NCBI GenBank assembly: GCA_949130485.1
Contig: OX422184.1
Location: 11,229,996 to 11,293,995 of the forward strand
Source: Agelas oroides
Taxonomy: Eukaryota > Porifera > Demospongiae > Agelasida > Agelasidae
Length of the DNA stretch: 64,000 nt
Direction: 5' to 3'
The notes under the pieces were generated by a model, which was not told where the DNA came from, did not search any database, and saw only the letters and a list, made by a program, of their open reading frames with translations. The translations under genes and the position numbers were made by a program. Positions 11,857 to 23,620 of the stretch are shown here, piece after piece. Numbering within the stretch: position 1 is the stretch's first letter; each line of letters starts with the position of its first letter.

Positions 11857-13542
11857 ATGTCGAGCGGGGGAGCACCAACACCGCTGGCACATCGATGTTC
11901 AAAATTTCACACATACATAAAGTGTGAAGTTAAAACATAAAGGGAGATGGGGACGGGGCATTTATGGCTTAGACGGATGGGGCACTTTATGGCTTAAATG
12001 GGTGGGTGGGGCATTTATGGCTTAAATGGGTGGGGCATTTTATGGCCCAAATGGGTGGGGCATTTATGACTTAAATGGGTGGGGCATTTTATGGCCCAAA
12101 TGGGTGGGGCATTTATGGCTCAAATGGATGGGGCGGTTAGTTACTGTTTTTGGGAGATATGCTCAAAAAACACTGGTCTTCAGGGGAGTACCCTTTCCGG
12201 TCCTCGCATGACCACGGGTTTCGGTCCCTTTGAACTCCCGACCCGTGGCCTACTACAGAAAGGGCGGGACCACTCCCCGCCTAAGGTTTGCTTTGAGGAG
12301 CCCAGCTTTTGGGTGGCACATAGTGCTATGGGCATTCACAGTGCTATAAATATTCAAATTACTAAACAAATTGGGGGTGGGGCTCAATGGGTGGAGTTAT
12401 CATATTAACTTATAATAACTAGGGGGATGGGCGAACGGTTAACGTACGGGATTCTGGCTCGCTATCGTGTCGTCTTGGTGGAACGTTTGGGAGGCTTGTT
12501 CTTCGCTGGTAGGCGCTCCTGTACCGAAGATTATTCGGGTCTGTACTGCAGCGACCATCTCACAGTGAGTATTATTAGTTGTTTGTGTGTGATACTCGGT
12601 CGACGGGCTTTAAATGGGAGCGTGCTTCTCTTAGTAACGGCGTACCTATCCTAGTAACGGCATTGTTACGCTAGTTATGGCGTGTGCTTTACTATAGTAA
12701 CGGTACGCCTAGGGCTGTAGTCGGTTCCATAAGGCTGAGCTAGGGGTTGGGGCTGCTCTGTGTTATCTGCGAGGCTCACTCACAGTGTGAAGCTCATTCA
12801 CATTAAAAATTGCGAGTGTGAGGCTCACTCACACTTGAGTTACTACTGTGAGGCTCACTCACAGTTACGCTACGGGTGTGAAGCTCATTCACACTTGAGT
12901 TACCACTGTGAGGCTCATTCACCGTTATGTTACGAGTGTGAAGCTCATTCACATTAAAAATTACGAGTGTGAGGCTCACTCACACTTGAGTTACTACTGT
13001 GAGGCTCACTCACAGTTACGTTATGAGTGTGAAGCTCATTCACACTTGAGTTACCACTGTGAGGCTCATTCACCGTTATGTTACGAGTGTGAAGCTCATT
13101 CACACTTCAGTTACATGTACTACTGTGAGGCTCATTCACCGTTACGAGTGTGAAGCTCATTCACACTTGAGTTACTACTGTGAGGTTCACTCACAGTTAC
13201 GTTACGAGTCTGAAGCTCATTCACACTTGAGTTACTACGGTTACGTTATGGGTGTGAAGCTCATTCGCATTTTAAATTACGAGTGTGAGTGTGTTAGGAT
13301 GAGGGCTTTATACTTTATACACATGTATCTATGTGGAGATGGATAAAGACGGGGTCTTTTTGACTACAGCTGTCCTTCCTCTCGCAATTAAATACACTGT
13401 GGTAGCTAGGTGGAGATCCCCTGCGGACGGGGTTGCGGGCCTGGGTGGGTTGACTGTACAAGCACATTGCCTGAGCGGATACTCTCACTATCCACCACCT
13501 CAGCCTCCGGCTCAATTATCTCTTCACCAAGGGGGTATCCTA
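11857..13542 (+). repeat. Tandem duplication, unit 1
   Basis: Near-identical to 14199-15836. Contents in order: a GGGGCATTTATGGC tandem stretch (11950-12130), the shared dispersed repeat also found inverted at 1983-2433, a short region 12427-12770, a CTCATTCACAC minisatellite (12775-13285), and a 260-bp tail. Unit 1 has one extra copy of a roughly 49-bp subunit near 12040-12090. The two units differ by only a few bases by eye, so the duplication is recent or homogenised. Confidence 0.9.
12775..13285. repeat. CTCATTCACAC minisatellite (and its copy at 15067-15577)
   Basis: Alternating units GTGTGAAGCTCATTCACAC and CTGTGAGGCTCACTCACAG, each partly palindromic (GTGTGA...TCACAC), joined by TTGAGTTACTAC or TTACGTTACGA spacers. 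The short open frames of His/Cys-rich protein here are by-products of the repeat. Confidence 0.85.
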
Positions 13543-13990
13543 TGGTTAACTTTGGAAAATGGGAATGGGGCTGGGGGTTGTAAAGATGTATTCGACTAAG
13601 CTGTGGAAGGCTTGCTTGTGACCTAGTTACAACAGTAAGCTCAGATACTAAAACCTCTCTGTGTGCATGCTGTAGGTTTCTCTACGGGCTGGGTCAGGCT
13701 GTGTTAGGATAAGGGCTTTATACTTTATACACATGTATCTATGTGGAGATGGATAAAGACGGGGTCTTTTTGACTACAGCTGTCCTTCCTCTCGCAATTA
13801 AATACACTGTGGTAGCTAGGTGGAGATCCCCTGCGGATGGGGTTGCGGGCCTGGGTGGGTTGACTGTACAAGCACATTGCCTGAGCGGATACTCTCACTA
13901 TCCACCACCTCAGCCTCCGGCTCAATTATGTCTTCACCAAGGGGGTATCCTATGGTTAACTTTGGGAAATGGGAATGGGGCTGGGACAAG
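13290..13990. repeat. Direct repeat of a ~290-bp unit (third copy at 15582-15839)
   Basis: The block containing AGATGGATAAAGACGGGGTC and CTCTCACTATCCACCACCTC occurs at 13290-13580, again at 13703-13990 (offset 410 bp), and a third time at the end of duplication unit 2. The spacer 13581-13702 holds no recognised feature. This shows serial local duplication. Confidence 0.8.
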
Positions 13991-14198
13991 GAATTATTAT
14001 TGGAGAGATATTCCTTCATGCACAGTGAGAAGTCTAGCCTGTTGCTTATTGTCATGCTGTTTAGGTCTAAGGCATGCCTGAGGTATTATGGTTGTTAGAA
14101 CACGTGCGTCTTCGGGTGGATCCATTGAAGGATGCTGCGGGTTCCCCATTTGGCAAGGCTGACAGACTTTATCTGTACCTGCATGTTCAGAAGTTGTA

Positions 14199-15836
14199 TG
14201 TCGAGCGGGGGAGCACCAACACCGCTGGCACATCGATGTTCAAAATTTCACACATACATAAAGTGTGAAGTTAAAACATAAAGGGAGATGGGGACGGGGC
14301 ATTTATGGCTTAGACGGATGGGGCACTTTATGGCTTAAATGGGTGGGTGGGGCATTTATGGCTTAAATGGGTGGGGCATTTTATGGCCCAAATGGGTGGG
14401 GCATTTATGGCTCAAATGGATGGGGCGGTTAGTTACTGTTTTTGGGAGATATGCTCAAAAAACACTGGTCTTCAGGGGAGTACCCTTTCCGGTCCTCGCA
14501 TGACCACAGGTTTCGGTCCCTTTGAAATCCCGACCCGTGGCCTACTACAGAAAGGGCGAGACCACTCCCCGCCTAAGGTTTGCTTTGAGGAGCCCAGCTT
14601 TTGGGTGGCACATAGTGCTATGGGCATTCACAGTGCTATAAATATTCAAATTACTAAACAAATTGGGGGTGGGGCTCAATGGGTGGAGTTATCATATTAA
14701 CTTATAATAACTAGGGGGATGGGCGAACGGTTAACGTACGGGATTCTGGCTCGCTATCGTGTCGTCTTGGTGGAACGTTTGGGAGGCTTGTTCTTCGCTG
14801 GTAGGCGCTCCTGTACCGAAGATTATTCGGGTCTGTACTGCGGCGACCATCTCACGGTGAGTATTATTAGTTGTTTGTGTGTGATACTCGGTCGACGGGC
14901 TTTAAATGGGAGCGTGCTTCTCTTAGTAACGGCGTACCTATCCTAGTAACGGCATTGTTACGCTAGTTATGGCGTGTGCTTTACTATAGTAACGGTACGC
15001 CTAGGGCTGTAGTCGGTTCCATAAGGCTGAGCTAGGGGTTGGGGCTGCTCTGTGTTATCTGCGAGGCTCACTCACAGTGTGAAGCTCATTCACATTAAAA
15101 ATTGCGAGTGTGAGGCTCACTCACACTTGAGTTACTACTGTGAGGCTCACTCACAGTTACGCTACGGGTGTGAAGCTCATTCACACTTGAGTTACCACTG
15201 TGAGGCTCATTCACCGTTATGTTACGAGTGTGAAGCTCATTCACATTAAAAATTACGAGTGTGAGGCTCACTCACACTTGAGTTACTACTGTGAGGCTCA
15301 CTCACAGTTACGTTATGAGTGTGAAGCTCATTCACACTTGAGTTACCACTGTGAGGCTCATTCACCGTTATGTTACGAGTGTGAAGCTCATTCACACTTC
15401 AGTTACATGTACTACTGTGAGGCTCATTCACCGTTACGAGTGTGAAGCTCATTCACACTTGAGTTACTACTGTGAGGTTCACTCACAGTTACGTTACGAG
15501 TCTGAAGCTCATTCACACTTGAGTTACTACGGTTACGTTATGGGTGTGAAGCTCATTCGCATTTTAAATTACGAGTGTGAGTGTGTTAGGATGAGGGCTT
15601 TATACTTTATACACATGTATCTATGTGGAGATGGATAAAGACGGGGTCTTTTTGACTACAGCTGTCCTTCCTCTCGCAATTAAATACACTGTGGTAGCTA
15701 GGTGGAGATCCCCTGCGGACGGGGTTGCGGGCCTGGGTGGGTTGACTGTACAAGCACATTGCCTGAGCGGATACTCTCACTATCCACCACCTCAGCCTCC
15801 GGCTCAATTATCTCTTCACCAAGGGGGTATCCTATG
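14199..15836 (+). repeat. Tandem duplication, unit 2
   Basis: Near-identical repeat of 11857-13542, offset 2292 bp through most of its length. It ends abruptly at GGGGGTATCCTATGG, followed by unrelated DNA leading into the mariner remnant. Confidence 0.9.
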
Positions 15837-16217
15837 GTGTATGGATAAAGATATCGCTCACATTGTGACTGTGGGCAGTGTGCAGCCACACCACTCTGCA
15901 TCGTAGGTCTGTAGAGTACGCAAGAGGCATGATTTTTTAAATTCGCGCGTGAGAACGGTGAGCTGCAGGAGATGTAAAGCCTTGTTCCCAACAGCATGGT
16001 CCACCTAAGCTTCTAGGTGAATTTGAACAGGTACTCTTGCTGAGATTGATCCTCAACAACTCTGGAATATACCTCCATGAAATTCAGCAAGAGTGGATAG
16101 CCAGATTTGGAGTCAGCGTCAGTGTTGCCACATTCTGCAAGACCCTGAAGTACATGGGCTGTACCAGGCAAGTCATGAGACATGTTGCATTACAGCAAAG
16201 TGATGAACAAAGAGCTC

Positions 16218-16223
16218 GTTTTA
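16218..16223. repeat. Left target duplication GTTTTA
   Basis: GTTTTA immediately precedes TATGGGGCGCC; the same six bases at 23685-23690 follow GGCGCCCCATA. Removing one copy restores the mariner reading frame, which proves the insertion site. Confidence 0.92.
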
Positions 16224-16269
16224 TATGGGGCGCCGTTTGTGTCAAAATATATGTATCAATTTAGAATGC

Positions 16270-16543
16270 AGCATATTGGTTAGAGATATTTATGAATCTC
16301 CCACTACATTTGTAAATGTCCTGCTACATTTATAAATCTCCTTGTGCATTTGTATATCACCCAGTGCATTTGTAAATAACCACAGTTATTTGTACGTAAA
16401 TAACCCACCACATTTATAAATCCCCCACCACATTTATAAATCCCCCACTACATTTATCAATAACCCACCACATTTATAAATAACCCACCGCATTTATAAA
16501 TCACCCGTCACATTTATAAATCACCCATCACATTTATAAATCC
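16270..16543. repeat. Left subterminal array of 20-bp units
   Basis: Units of the form CATTTATAAATCACCCA are repeated from about 16270 to 16543, first as looser variants (CATTTGTAAATGTCC) and then as regular copies. The reverse complement forms the right array. Such arrays are plausible transposase-binding sites; that is inference. Confidence 0.85.
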
Positions 16544-19500
16544 ATGATGTCTGAGAAAGATGTAAGAAATGAAGTTCGCTCAGTGTTCCGAGACCCAATG
16601 GAAGGCAAGCCAAATTTCCCTTTTACATTCTTACAACTGACAGGATGTGGCAGCAAATGTCTAACGATACCTGCAATATCAGCGTCCTTTGAATTGACTG
16701 CACAGCAGGTTGCTAAGCTTGGTGGTAACAAAGGAACTATCTACACTGTGGCTGAAGAAAAACTGAATGTCCAAGACGTAGAGGTACATTAATCTTGTCA
16801 TAAGTATGAATGCATCATGATAGGGTGTACCTTACAATTTCAACATTAGTACAACTTGGTCTGAATGTGGTACCTTAACACTGGAGACAAAAGCCTCAAC
16901 TATTAGGCCACAGTGGTACTGTTTATTTAATGCTTCCTTCATTTACATAAAAGTTTATTTCCTATCCTACTTCTTAGGCCTTCCCACCGGCCAGTTTATG
17001 ATTGCTTTACAGTACGCAAAAACTGAGGGGGGAGGCCTGCAATATTTGCATGAATGACATCAATGTTTACCTAGGTAGAGAGAAAGGGGGGGGGGGGGGG
17101 GGTCAAAACAGGCTTGAAGCCTATTCTTTTAATGTCTGTCCAAGCATTGGAGTTCCGAACATTCACGAAGCAGAAAGCTTACTACTCATTGTTGAGGATG
17201 AAGAACATATACACAAAATGTGTTCTTTCGGTTGGGGACCCCTCACTCCCTCTGTCTCCCTACATAGACATTGACTTTACTCACATGATAAAATTTCCCA
17301 GACCTTCCCTCTCAATAAAACTTAAAACAAGGCTACTGGTTTCCCATGATTGGTGGTAAATGTCAGTTTTGGTAAGTGTGCCATGGTAGTAACCAATTGT
17401 TCTTAGACTACTCATTACTTCAGATTATTCAGTGTGCAAATCAAGTCAAAGGGATATCTGCAAAAGTATTCTGGGCTGTAGTATCTTGAGTGTAGTGATG
17501 GTGCTACTAAGGGTCCAAGGGTTTCTAAGTCATGAAGATTCCATTGGTCAAGGCATCTAGCTTATCTCGTCTATAGTATACATTACCATAGCTGCACGAG
17601 AGACACATTTGTACCCACAGAGTGTGAAATCTATAATTAAGTAGTTAACAAGGACGGATCCATGAGATGACTAACCTAAGAAGTGTCTAGGGCATTCTGC
17701 ACATTTTCCCTGGGTACCCAATGTGTCAGCTGTTTTCTTTCTAGTGATAACTTTGGGATGTTCTAAATACCTATAATAGGTTGACAGTGATGAGTCAGAT
17801 GGAGATGGTGTTGAGTGGTTAGTTTCAAGTTTGTTCTGTATATAATCTTTCACTTCCAGACCAATAAAAAAGCTTATTTACTTGTGTGAAATTCCATTAT
17901 AGCTTAGGACTGACCAAGGTTGTTTACAGTGAACTTTAATTATAGATTAGCCTGCAATCTGCAAGTGGAAGCAGAGGAGGTCCGATGTGAGTGGCATAAT
18001 ATTCATGACCACATGGTCCTGATGCTAACGTGCTGCATTCCATTGTTTCGACACCGATTTCTAGGCATCAGAAGCTCCTAGCCTTCTGAATATTCATTAA
18101 CATATAATATAACACACGTGACCGTGTCACACCTCCTCTTGTACCTTCTCTGATCTAGTGTAACTGAAGGAGGAACTAGTGGAGGTCATAACAGTCAGCT
18201 ACGAAACACCAAGAAACCATCAGATTCTGAGCAAGCATACAGGTTAGTACACTTTTATTTTTGTGGTAGGGAACAAGGCTACAATAACCAAGTTACCTCA
18301 AAATATATATACATATATAATTATATATATATATCATTGTACAGGGAATATGTGATCTTACTGGTTGTGAATCTGAGGGAGATGGATTAGGAAGTGAAAT
18401 TGATGAACTGCCACTGCCAGCAATAGCACTGGAACGTTTAGAATCAAGCAGGTTAATACAGAAGAACGTATTTCAGACACTTTCAGACACGAAATAGTGT
18501 GTTGATTAAAGGGGTGTCCTCATTTTAGGGGAGGTCAATATTAAACATCTGTAAGTGTGCAAGTAAGTGTCGTATATGGAGCTCCTTTCAGAGGTCTTTA
18601 GTAGAGGGGTTCTTAGGAAGACCACATTCACAGATGCTTGTACGCAAGACCTATGAGCTGGTTCAGTTGCTCAGGCTATAGCAAGTCCAATTCATTGATT
18701 AAAAAGGGTGTGAACCCATACAGGAGAGTAGAAAAACACCTTTAGTGTGCTTATTTTGCTCAGGAATGTAATTAAACACTCATTTAACATTTCTGAGCCA
18801 ATTATTAAGCTGTTTTTCTGCTATCTGTTTCAGTTGTACTGTAGAGATCAGACTCTCCAAAATACATTGCATGTTGGACCTCTTCTAGCTCACTGTTAGA
18901 CGTTCAAAGTACTCCCTGTGTGCATGGTCGTGTGAGCATTTGATTTCACATTGTATTAACTGTTCAATACTTCGCTGTATGTTATGGTTTCAATGTAATT
19001 TTTTTTTCCAGGTCCGAAGCTGTGAAGCATGACATTATTTCGACCAAGCACATTCTCAAACAACACCAGTTACGTGCTATATCTGCCAGAGATGATGAAG
19101 ATTTCCAACGTCTTCATGTTCGTCGGGCTTGCTTGTTCAATGATGCTTTTCGCGGCTTCTCCAAACCAACATTCAATGCATCCAAACCCCTGAAGGTGTC
19201 GTTCATTGGAGAACATGCAGTAGATTCTGGTGGTCCACGCAGAGAATTCTATCGGCACCTCATCCCAGAAATAGCTTCAAAATCAGGCTTATTTGCTGGA
19301 TGGCCAGAACATGTAGTGCCACTTCACAACATTGATGCAGTTGCTACCAACAAGTACTATGTTGTGGGTAAAATGCTAGCTAGTTGCCTTGTACAGGGTG
19401 GCCAGCCACCTGTATGCTTTGCACATGTTGTTGCTGACTACTTGGTGTATGATCAGGTGCGCAGTATCCCTTGCATAGAAGACATTCCAGACTATGAAGT

Positions 19501-20935
19501 GCAGCAGTTCATGTTACAGGTATGAAACTGTAATATTTAAATCTCTAAAAGTACAGGTTTATTACATGTACAAGTTGTACATGTAATAAACCTGTAGTTT
19601 TAGAGATACAAGTTATAGTTAATAGCACAGGTGCCAGGGATTTATGGCAGTAAACAGACTGAGTCTGAGGGCGTAGCCTAAGGACAAGGTTTGTTTACTA
19701 CAGCCATAAATCCCTGGCCACCTGTGCTATAACTATTATATATCCCACCTGATTGGTCCTTTGTTATTATTATTGTAAACACAACTGTACATGCAAGTGT
19801 TTACAGTAACTTCAATATTATTAAATTCTACTGTGACAGTAAAATGATGTAAAATCTGTACTATAATTTGACAATGTAGTAGACTGTAAACTAAAAATAC
19901 ATGGAGAGGGAATTATGAGCCATAATTTCCCTTGTAGCCCTCAGGGAGGGAAATTATCATAGTAAAACCCCACCTGTAGTATAGGCAAAACTATACTAGG
20001 TGGGATATATATACAGTTGTAGTTTAATTACTGTTTGTTCATACTAGGTAAAAGAAGCCACAACCACTGAGGAGCTTAAGGATCTTCTCCAGAAAGAAGA
20101 GGCTGACTTTCGTTTTACTTCTGGATATACGAAACCAACAGCCAAAGTGGACATTTCAGACAAGGAAATTATAATTCGTACTATTTGGCTTCACTATGTC
20201 TTTTTTCGCCCCCACTGTGAGCTGGAACAACTTCGCAAAGGTTTCCGTGAAACCCTGCAAGTCGAGTTGCTGGTTTGTCTCCATCCAGAGGATACATGGC
20301 CTTTTGGCAACATCAACATCATACGATATCAGTCCAGAATTTTTTCTACAGGAGTTTGCTATACATTACTCAGATGCAGGGTGCAACAACCGCACTAAAG
20401 AAGAAGCAGTTATTTTGCACTGGTCTGATTTTGTCTTGGATTGCAAAGGCAAGCCGATTTTTCATTATATCTTACTTCCCTATTAAATTGTGTGTGCATT
20501 CCATGTCTAAATACACCTCGTAGTAATGTATGAGTGTAAAGTGAGGGTTATTCTGTCTAGTACCACTTACCCAGGCATGTCAAGAATGTAATTAATTGTT
20601 TGCTTATCCCTTCCTTCCACAACTGTCTCTTTCACAGTAATGACAATCAAGTAACTAGCTTGTCTGTTTGTTTGTTTGTTTTTTGTTTAGATGGAACATC
20701 TGGAGTGGCTCTGTGTGACATCCTACAGTTTATGTCTGGTGCTAGCAGAATGCCGGGAGCTGGTTTTGAATGTACCCTGAGCATACACTTTACGGATGCC
20801 ATGCGTCTACCAAGTTTTTCAACATGTGATCTCAGTATCACTTTTCCCAGGTCGTATTCCCAGTTGAACTATGATGACTTTAAGACAAAGATGTATGAGG
20901 CAATCTTTGGTAGCTGTGGCTTTGGATCTGCATAA
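16544..20935 (+). CDS. HECT-domain E3 ubiquitin ligase (G2E3-like), transposon cargo, one frameshift
   Basis: About seven exons: 16544-16783, 17780-17816 (tentative), 18159-18242, 18345-18451, 19012-19519, 20048-20448 and 20691-20935. The first starts MMSEKDVRNEVRSVF and carries FTFLQLTGCGSK and TAQQVAKLGG, typical of the G2E3-like family. The 19012 exon holds the HECT N-lobe (KVSFIGEHAVDSGGPRREFY, then YYVVGKMLASCLVQGG). The last exon holds the C-lobe with the catalytic cysteine in LPSFSTCDLSITFPRSY, ending GFGSA-stop. HECT enzymes accept ubiquitin on that cysteine and pass it to a substrate. The 20448 border uses a GC donor (AAAG/GCAAGC), which joins in phase to D-G-T-S. Near 20300 the frame shifts between LHPEDTWP and LLATSTSYD, so this copy probably no longer makes a full protein. 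About 540 residues were intended. It converges with the transposase and lies inside the inverted ends. Confidence 0.8.
19540..19745. repeat. Two hairpins inside the HECT intron 19520-20047
   Basis: One arm pair is ACAGGTTTATTACATGTACA and its complement with a tiny loop. The other pairs GCACAGGTG.CCAGGGATTTAT with its complement about 70 bp away. They look like small foldback MITEs nested in the intron. Confidence 0.7.
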
Positions 20936-21416
20936 ATGATTGTACTGTTGCATCTGATATATATACAAGTATAGCCTCATTCCCACGACTCCCCCATGTT
21001 TACATTCACAATAATGCATAGAAGTGGGAGACGAAGCTAACATACATTCAGATTCATGAACTTTCAATATACAGTGACGTTATACTCATGATGTGACCAT
21101 GTATTATTATAGCTCACACACGACATCATGTGCTGCAAGTACACATTTACATAGTGGGCATGAAGCATAACTACCTCACTAAGAGTGAATAGATGGGAGA
21201 TTGCTATGACCAGTCCTTGACACTGATTTCTGAAACCAATTAAGAGTATGTGACTTCTACTTCAGTAATGAGTGCAGTACAGTAATAATTAGACTATGGA
21301 CCACCGGCCATGCAGGTTCTATAGGCTTGCTTCTATCTTGATTAGTAGGGGCAAGCATATAGAATTCTGGTGGGTTAGGCATGCATGTGATCATGGGGTA
21401 ACTAGAAAATCAGTTA
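20936..21416. other. Intergenic stretch between converging HECT and transposase genes
   Basis: Contains a decayed small TAGCCTCATTCCCAC...GACGAAGCTA MITE at about 20972-21039. Otherwise nothing recognised. Confidence 0.5.
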
Positions 21417-22622
21417 TCACATACAGCTACCACATCCAGCAGTAACATGTTGACCTAGTATTTGGATAGATTGCTGGTAGAGTAGCCTTCCATTATCACT
21501 ACAAAGAGACAATGGGTCAATTCTGTTCAACAACTGGACTAGCCCTGTGCATGGTGAGAAGAGAATTCTTGGTACATCCACATGCTCTGAGGATAAACTC
21601 TCTGGGTCAAATGCAGGTGGAGTAACTGAAGGAGAGGTCAAATTGGTGTCACTGTCACCTTCATTATGCATGAAGTGTGTTCCCTCAAAAAACAGCTGGT
21701 AAGGCGTCATGTTTCCTTCAGTTGAGAGTGGGTGGTTATTCCAGCTCTCCAGAAATTCCTTCAAAGATTTGCTGATACGGGGTAGAAAGATAAAATGCAG
21801 GCAGAACATGTCAGCTTCATTTAATGGATCTAATATGCCTTCTGCTTCGAATGTAAGAAACATGTCTGCAAATGGGGCACAAACACATCTGTTGACATCC
21901 CGCCAAAGCCTCTCAACTCTTTCGTTGTGGGTGGAACTTCCTGTCAGAACACACAATGGGTCATTGCTATGAGTGCTTAGCATATACCTCCAAATGTCAA
22001 TGTTCTCCCCACCATGATCGGAACGTATTTGCTGTGGAAGACCAAACATATCCACTCCTTCTATAAATGCTCCCACTGAAGTTGCTGCACGATTATTGTC
22101 TGCACATTTTGCATACACAATGGTCAGGGAAAAACCATCAATACCTGCATGTATCACGAAACGCCAGCGGATTAATTTGTGATGGGTGTCAACATGCCAA
22201 AGTGCATTAGGGCAAGAAACAGTATACACACGCCTTTTAACAGTGCGTGATCTCCGAGCCACTGTTTTGTCATGGTCAACTCGGTGAATAGAAGCTCTAA
22301 GTTCAGCACGTGTTACCCGAATGCCCAACCTTATTAAATGTCCACTCAGTAGTACTTCGCCATCATTTGGATGGTTTCTCTTGATATCAATCACAAGTTC
22401 ATCTAGTTCAGCTGGTGTCAGGTGAGTATACAAATCACATGAAATTCCTTCCTCATTCAGTCGGCGGTATAATGTTGATCTAGATATACCCAAAATTGAA
22501 GCTATTTTGGTCCATCCGTAGTTCAATGCTTTAAGTGCAATGATATCTTCAATATCAACATCCACCTTGGGTTGACCTACATTGCATGTGATCCTGCCAT
22601 AAACAGGTAAAAGGTCATCCAT
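21417..22622 (-). CDS. IS3EU-like transposase (integrase-fold, DD35E)
   Basis: A 401-residue frame without stops. Residues 20-60 form a helix-turn-helix with GWTKIASILGISRSTLYRRL. Residues 70-130 include the conserved HPNDGEVLLSGHL and IHRVDHDKT. The integrase-like catalytic core runs from about 135 to 330. Visible catalytic residues are D145 in ALWHVDTHHKL, D202 in RSDHGGEN, and E237 in HNERVERLWRDV, giving a D-57-D-35-E layout. The C-terminal part has ESWNNHPLSTEGNMTPYQLF. This enzyme would cut and join element ends. The family is multi-copy in fish, cnidarians and sponges under names such as integrase core domain protein. The ATG at 22622 is preceded by a good TTATCAG acceptor, so earlier exons are likely and the true start may be upstream. 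All three catalytic residues are present, so the protein may be functional. Confidence 0.85.
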   Translation of the reverse strand: MDDLLPVYGRITCNVGQPKVDVDIEDIIALKALNYGWTKIASILGISRSTLYRRLNEEGISCDLYTHLTPAELDELVIDIKRNHPNDGEVLLSGHLIRLGIRVTRAELRASIHRVDHDKTVARRSRTVKRRVYTVSCPNALWHVDTHHKLIRWRFVIHAGIDGFSLTIVYAKCADNNRAATSVGAFIEGVDMFGLPQQIRSDHGGENIDIWRYMLSTHSNDPLCVLTGSSTHNERVERLWRDVNRCVCAPFADMFLTFEAEGILDPLNEADMFCLHFIFLPRISKSLKEFLESWNNHPLSTEGNMTPYQLFFEGTHFMHNEGDSDTNLTSPSVTPPAFDPESLSSEHVDVPRILFSPCTGLVQLLNRIDPLSLCSDNGRLLYQQSIQILGQHVTAGCGSCM

Positions 22623-22773
22623 GAGTACTGATAATTAATAGACATTTTTGAAAGTGTATTTTTAAATGGTACACAAGTACAACTTAGGAGGCATGTAGGT
22701 TACTGAGATGCATTAAGTCATTTCTAACTGATTACTGGACTGATTCAAGGCATAGCTATTTCCCAACAATGTG

Positions 22774-22986
22774 CTACACCATCCTGTTGTTTACGTAACT
22801 GTTGGCAGAACCTCCGGATGGGCCAGCCCGGTTAACGCCAGTGGAACTAGGATTCGCCTGGTTGGTGTTCGGTGCTACGCTAGCGGACTGCAAAGCTTGA
22901 GTGAAAACTGCAATCACATTGGACAGCGTCTGCACGTTGACCGTAGTGCTAGGGGGGGCAGTCATGTTCGTGTCAGCGTGTTGCAT
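22774..22986 (-). CDS. Candidate N-terminal exon of the IS3EU-like transposase
   Basis: An open minus-strand segment starting MQHADTNMTAPPSTTVNV, low in complexity and rich in Ser, Asn and Thr. A GTAAAC donor follows SANSY near 22786. The phase with the next exon does not fit cleanly, so the join is unproven. It might also be a 5' leader or chance frame. Confidence 0.35.
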   Translation of the reverse strand: MQHADTNMTAPPSTTVNVQTLSNVIAVFTQALQSASVAPNTNQANPSSTGVNRAGPSGGSANSYVNNRMV

Positions 22987-23033
22987 CGGCGGGCAATAAC
23001 TGCGTGACCATCACATAATTAATTAAATGCGTT

Positions 23034-23620
23034 GGCGATTTATAAATAGTGGTGGATTTATGTAGTAGGAGATTTATAAATGTGGTGGGAGATTTATAAA
23101 TGTGATGGTGGATTTATAAATGTGATGGGTGATTTATAAATGCAGTGGGTTATTTATAAATGTGGTGGGCGATTTATAAATGTGGTGGGTGGTTTATAAA
23201 TGTGGTGGGTGGTTTATAAATGTAGTGGGAGATTTATAAATGTGATGGTGGATTTATAAATGTGATGGTGGATTTATAAATGTGATGGGTGATTTATAAA
23301 TGTGATGGGTGATTTATAAATGCGGTGGGTTATTTATAAATGTGGTGGGTTATTTATAAATGTAGTGGGGGATTTATAAATGTGGTGGGTTATTTATAAA
23401 TGTAGTGGGGGATTTATAAATGTGGTGGGTTATTTATAAATGTAGTGGGGGATTTATAAATGTGGTGGGTTATTTATAAATGTAGTGGGGGATTTATAAA
23501 TGTGGGTTATTTACGTACAAATAACTGGTTATTTACAAATGCACTGGGTGATATACAAATGCACAAGGAGATTTATAAATGTAGCAGGACATTTACAAAT
23601 GTAGTGGGAGATTTATAAAT
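23034..23620. repeat. Right subterminal array of 20-bp units
   Basis: About 28 units of GATTTATAAATGTGGTGGGT type, mirror orientation to the left array and roughly twice as long. Variation falls mainly in three positions (GTGG/GTAG/GTGA and GGGT/GGGG/GGGA), and some units alternate regularly, which shows block-wise expansion. Confidence 0.9.

Noticed and set aside
12760-13346. Repeated open frames of CEAHSHLSYYCEAHS type
   Set aside because: By-product of the CTCATTCACAC minisatellite, duplicated with it at 15052-15638.
23034-23620. Regular 20-bp repeats that look CRISPR-like
   Set aside because: There are no unique spacers, the units are contiguous, and a mirrored array lies at the other end of a eukaryotic transposon.
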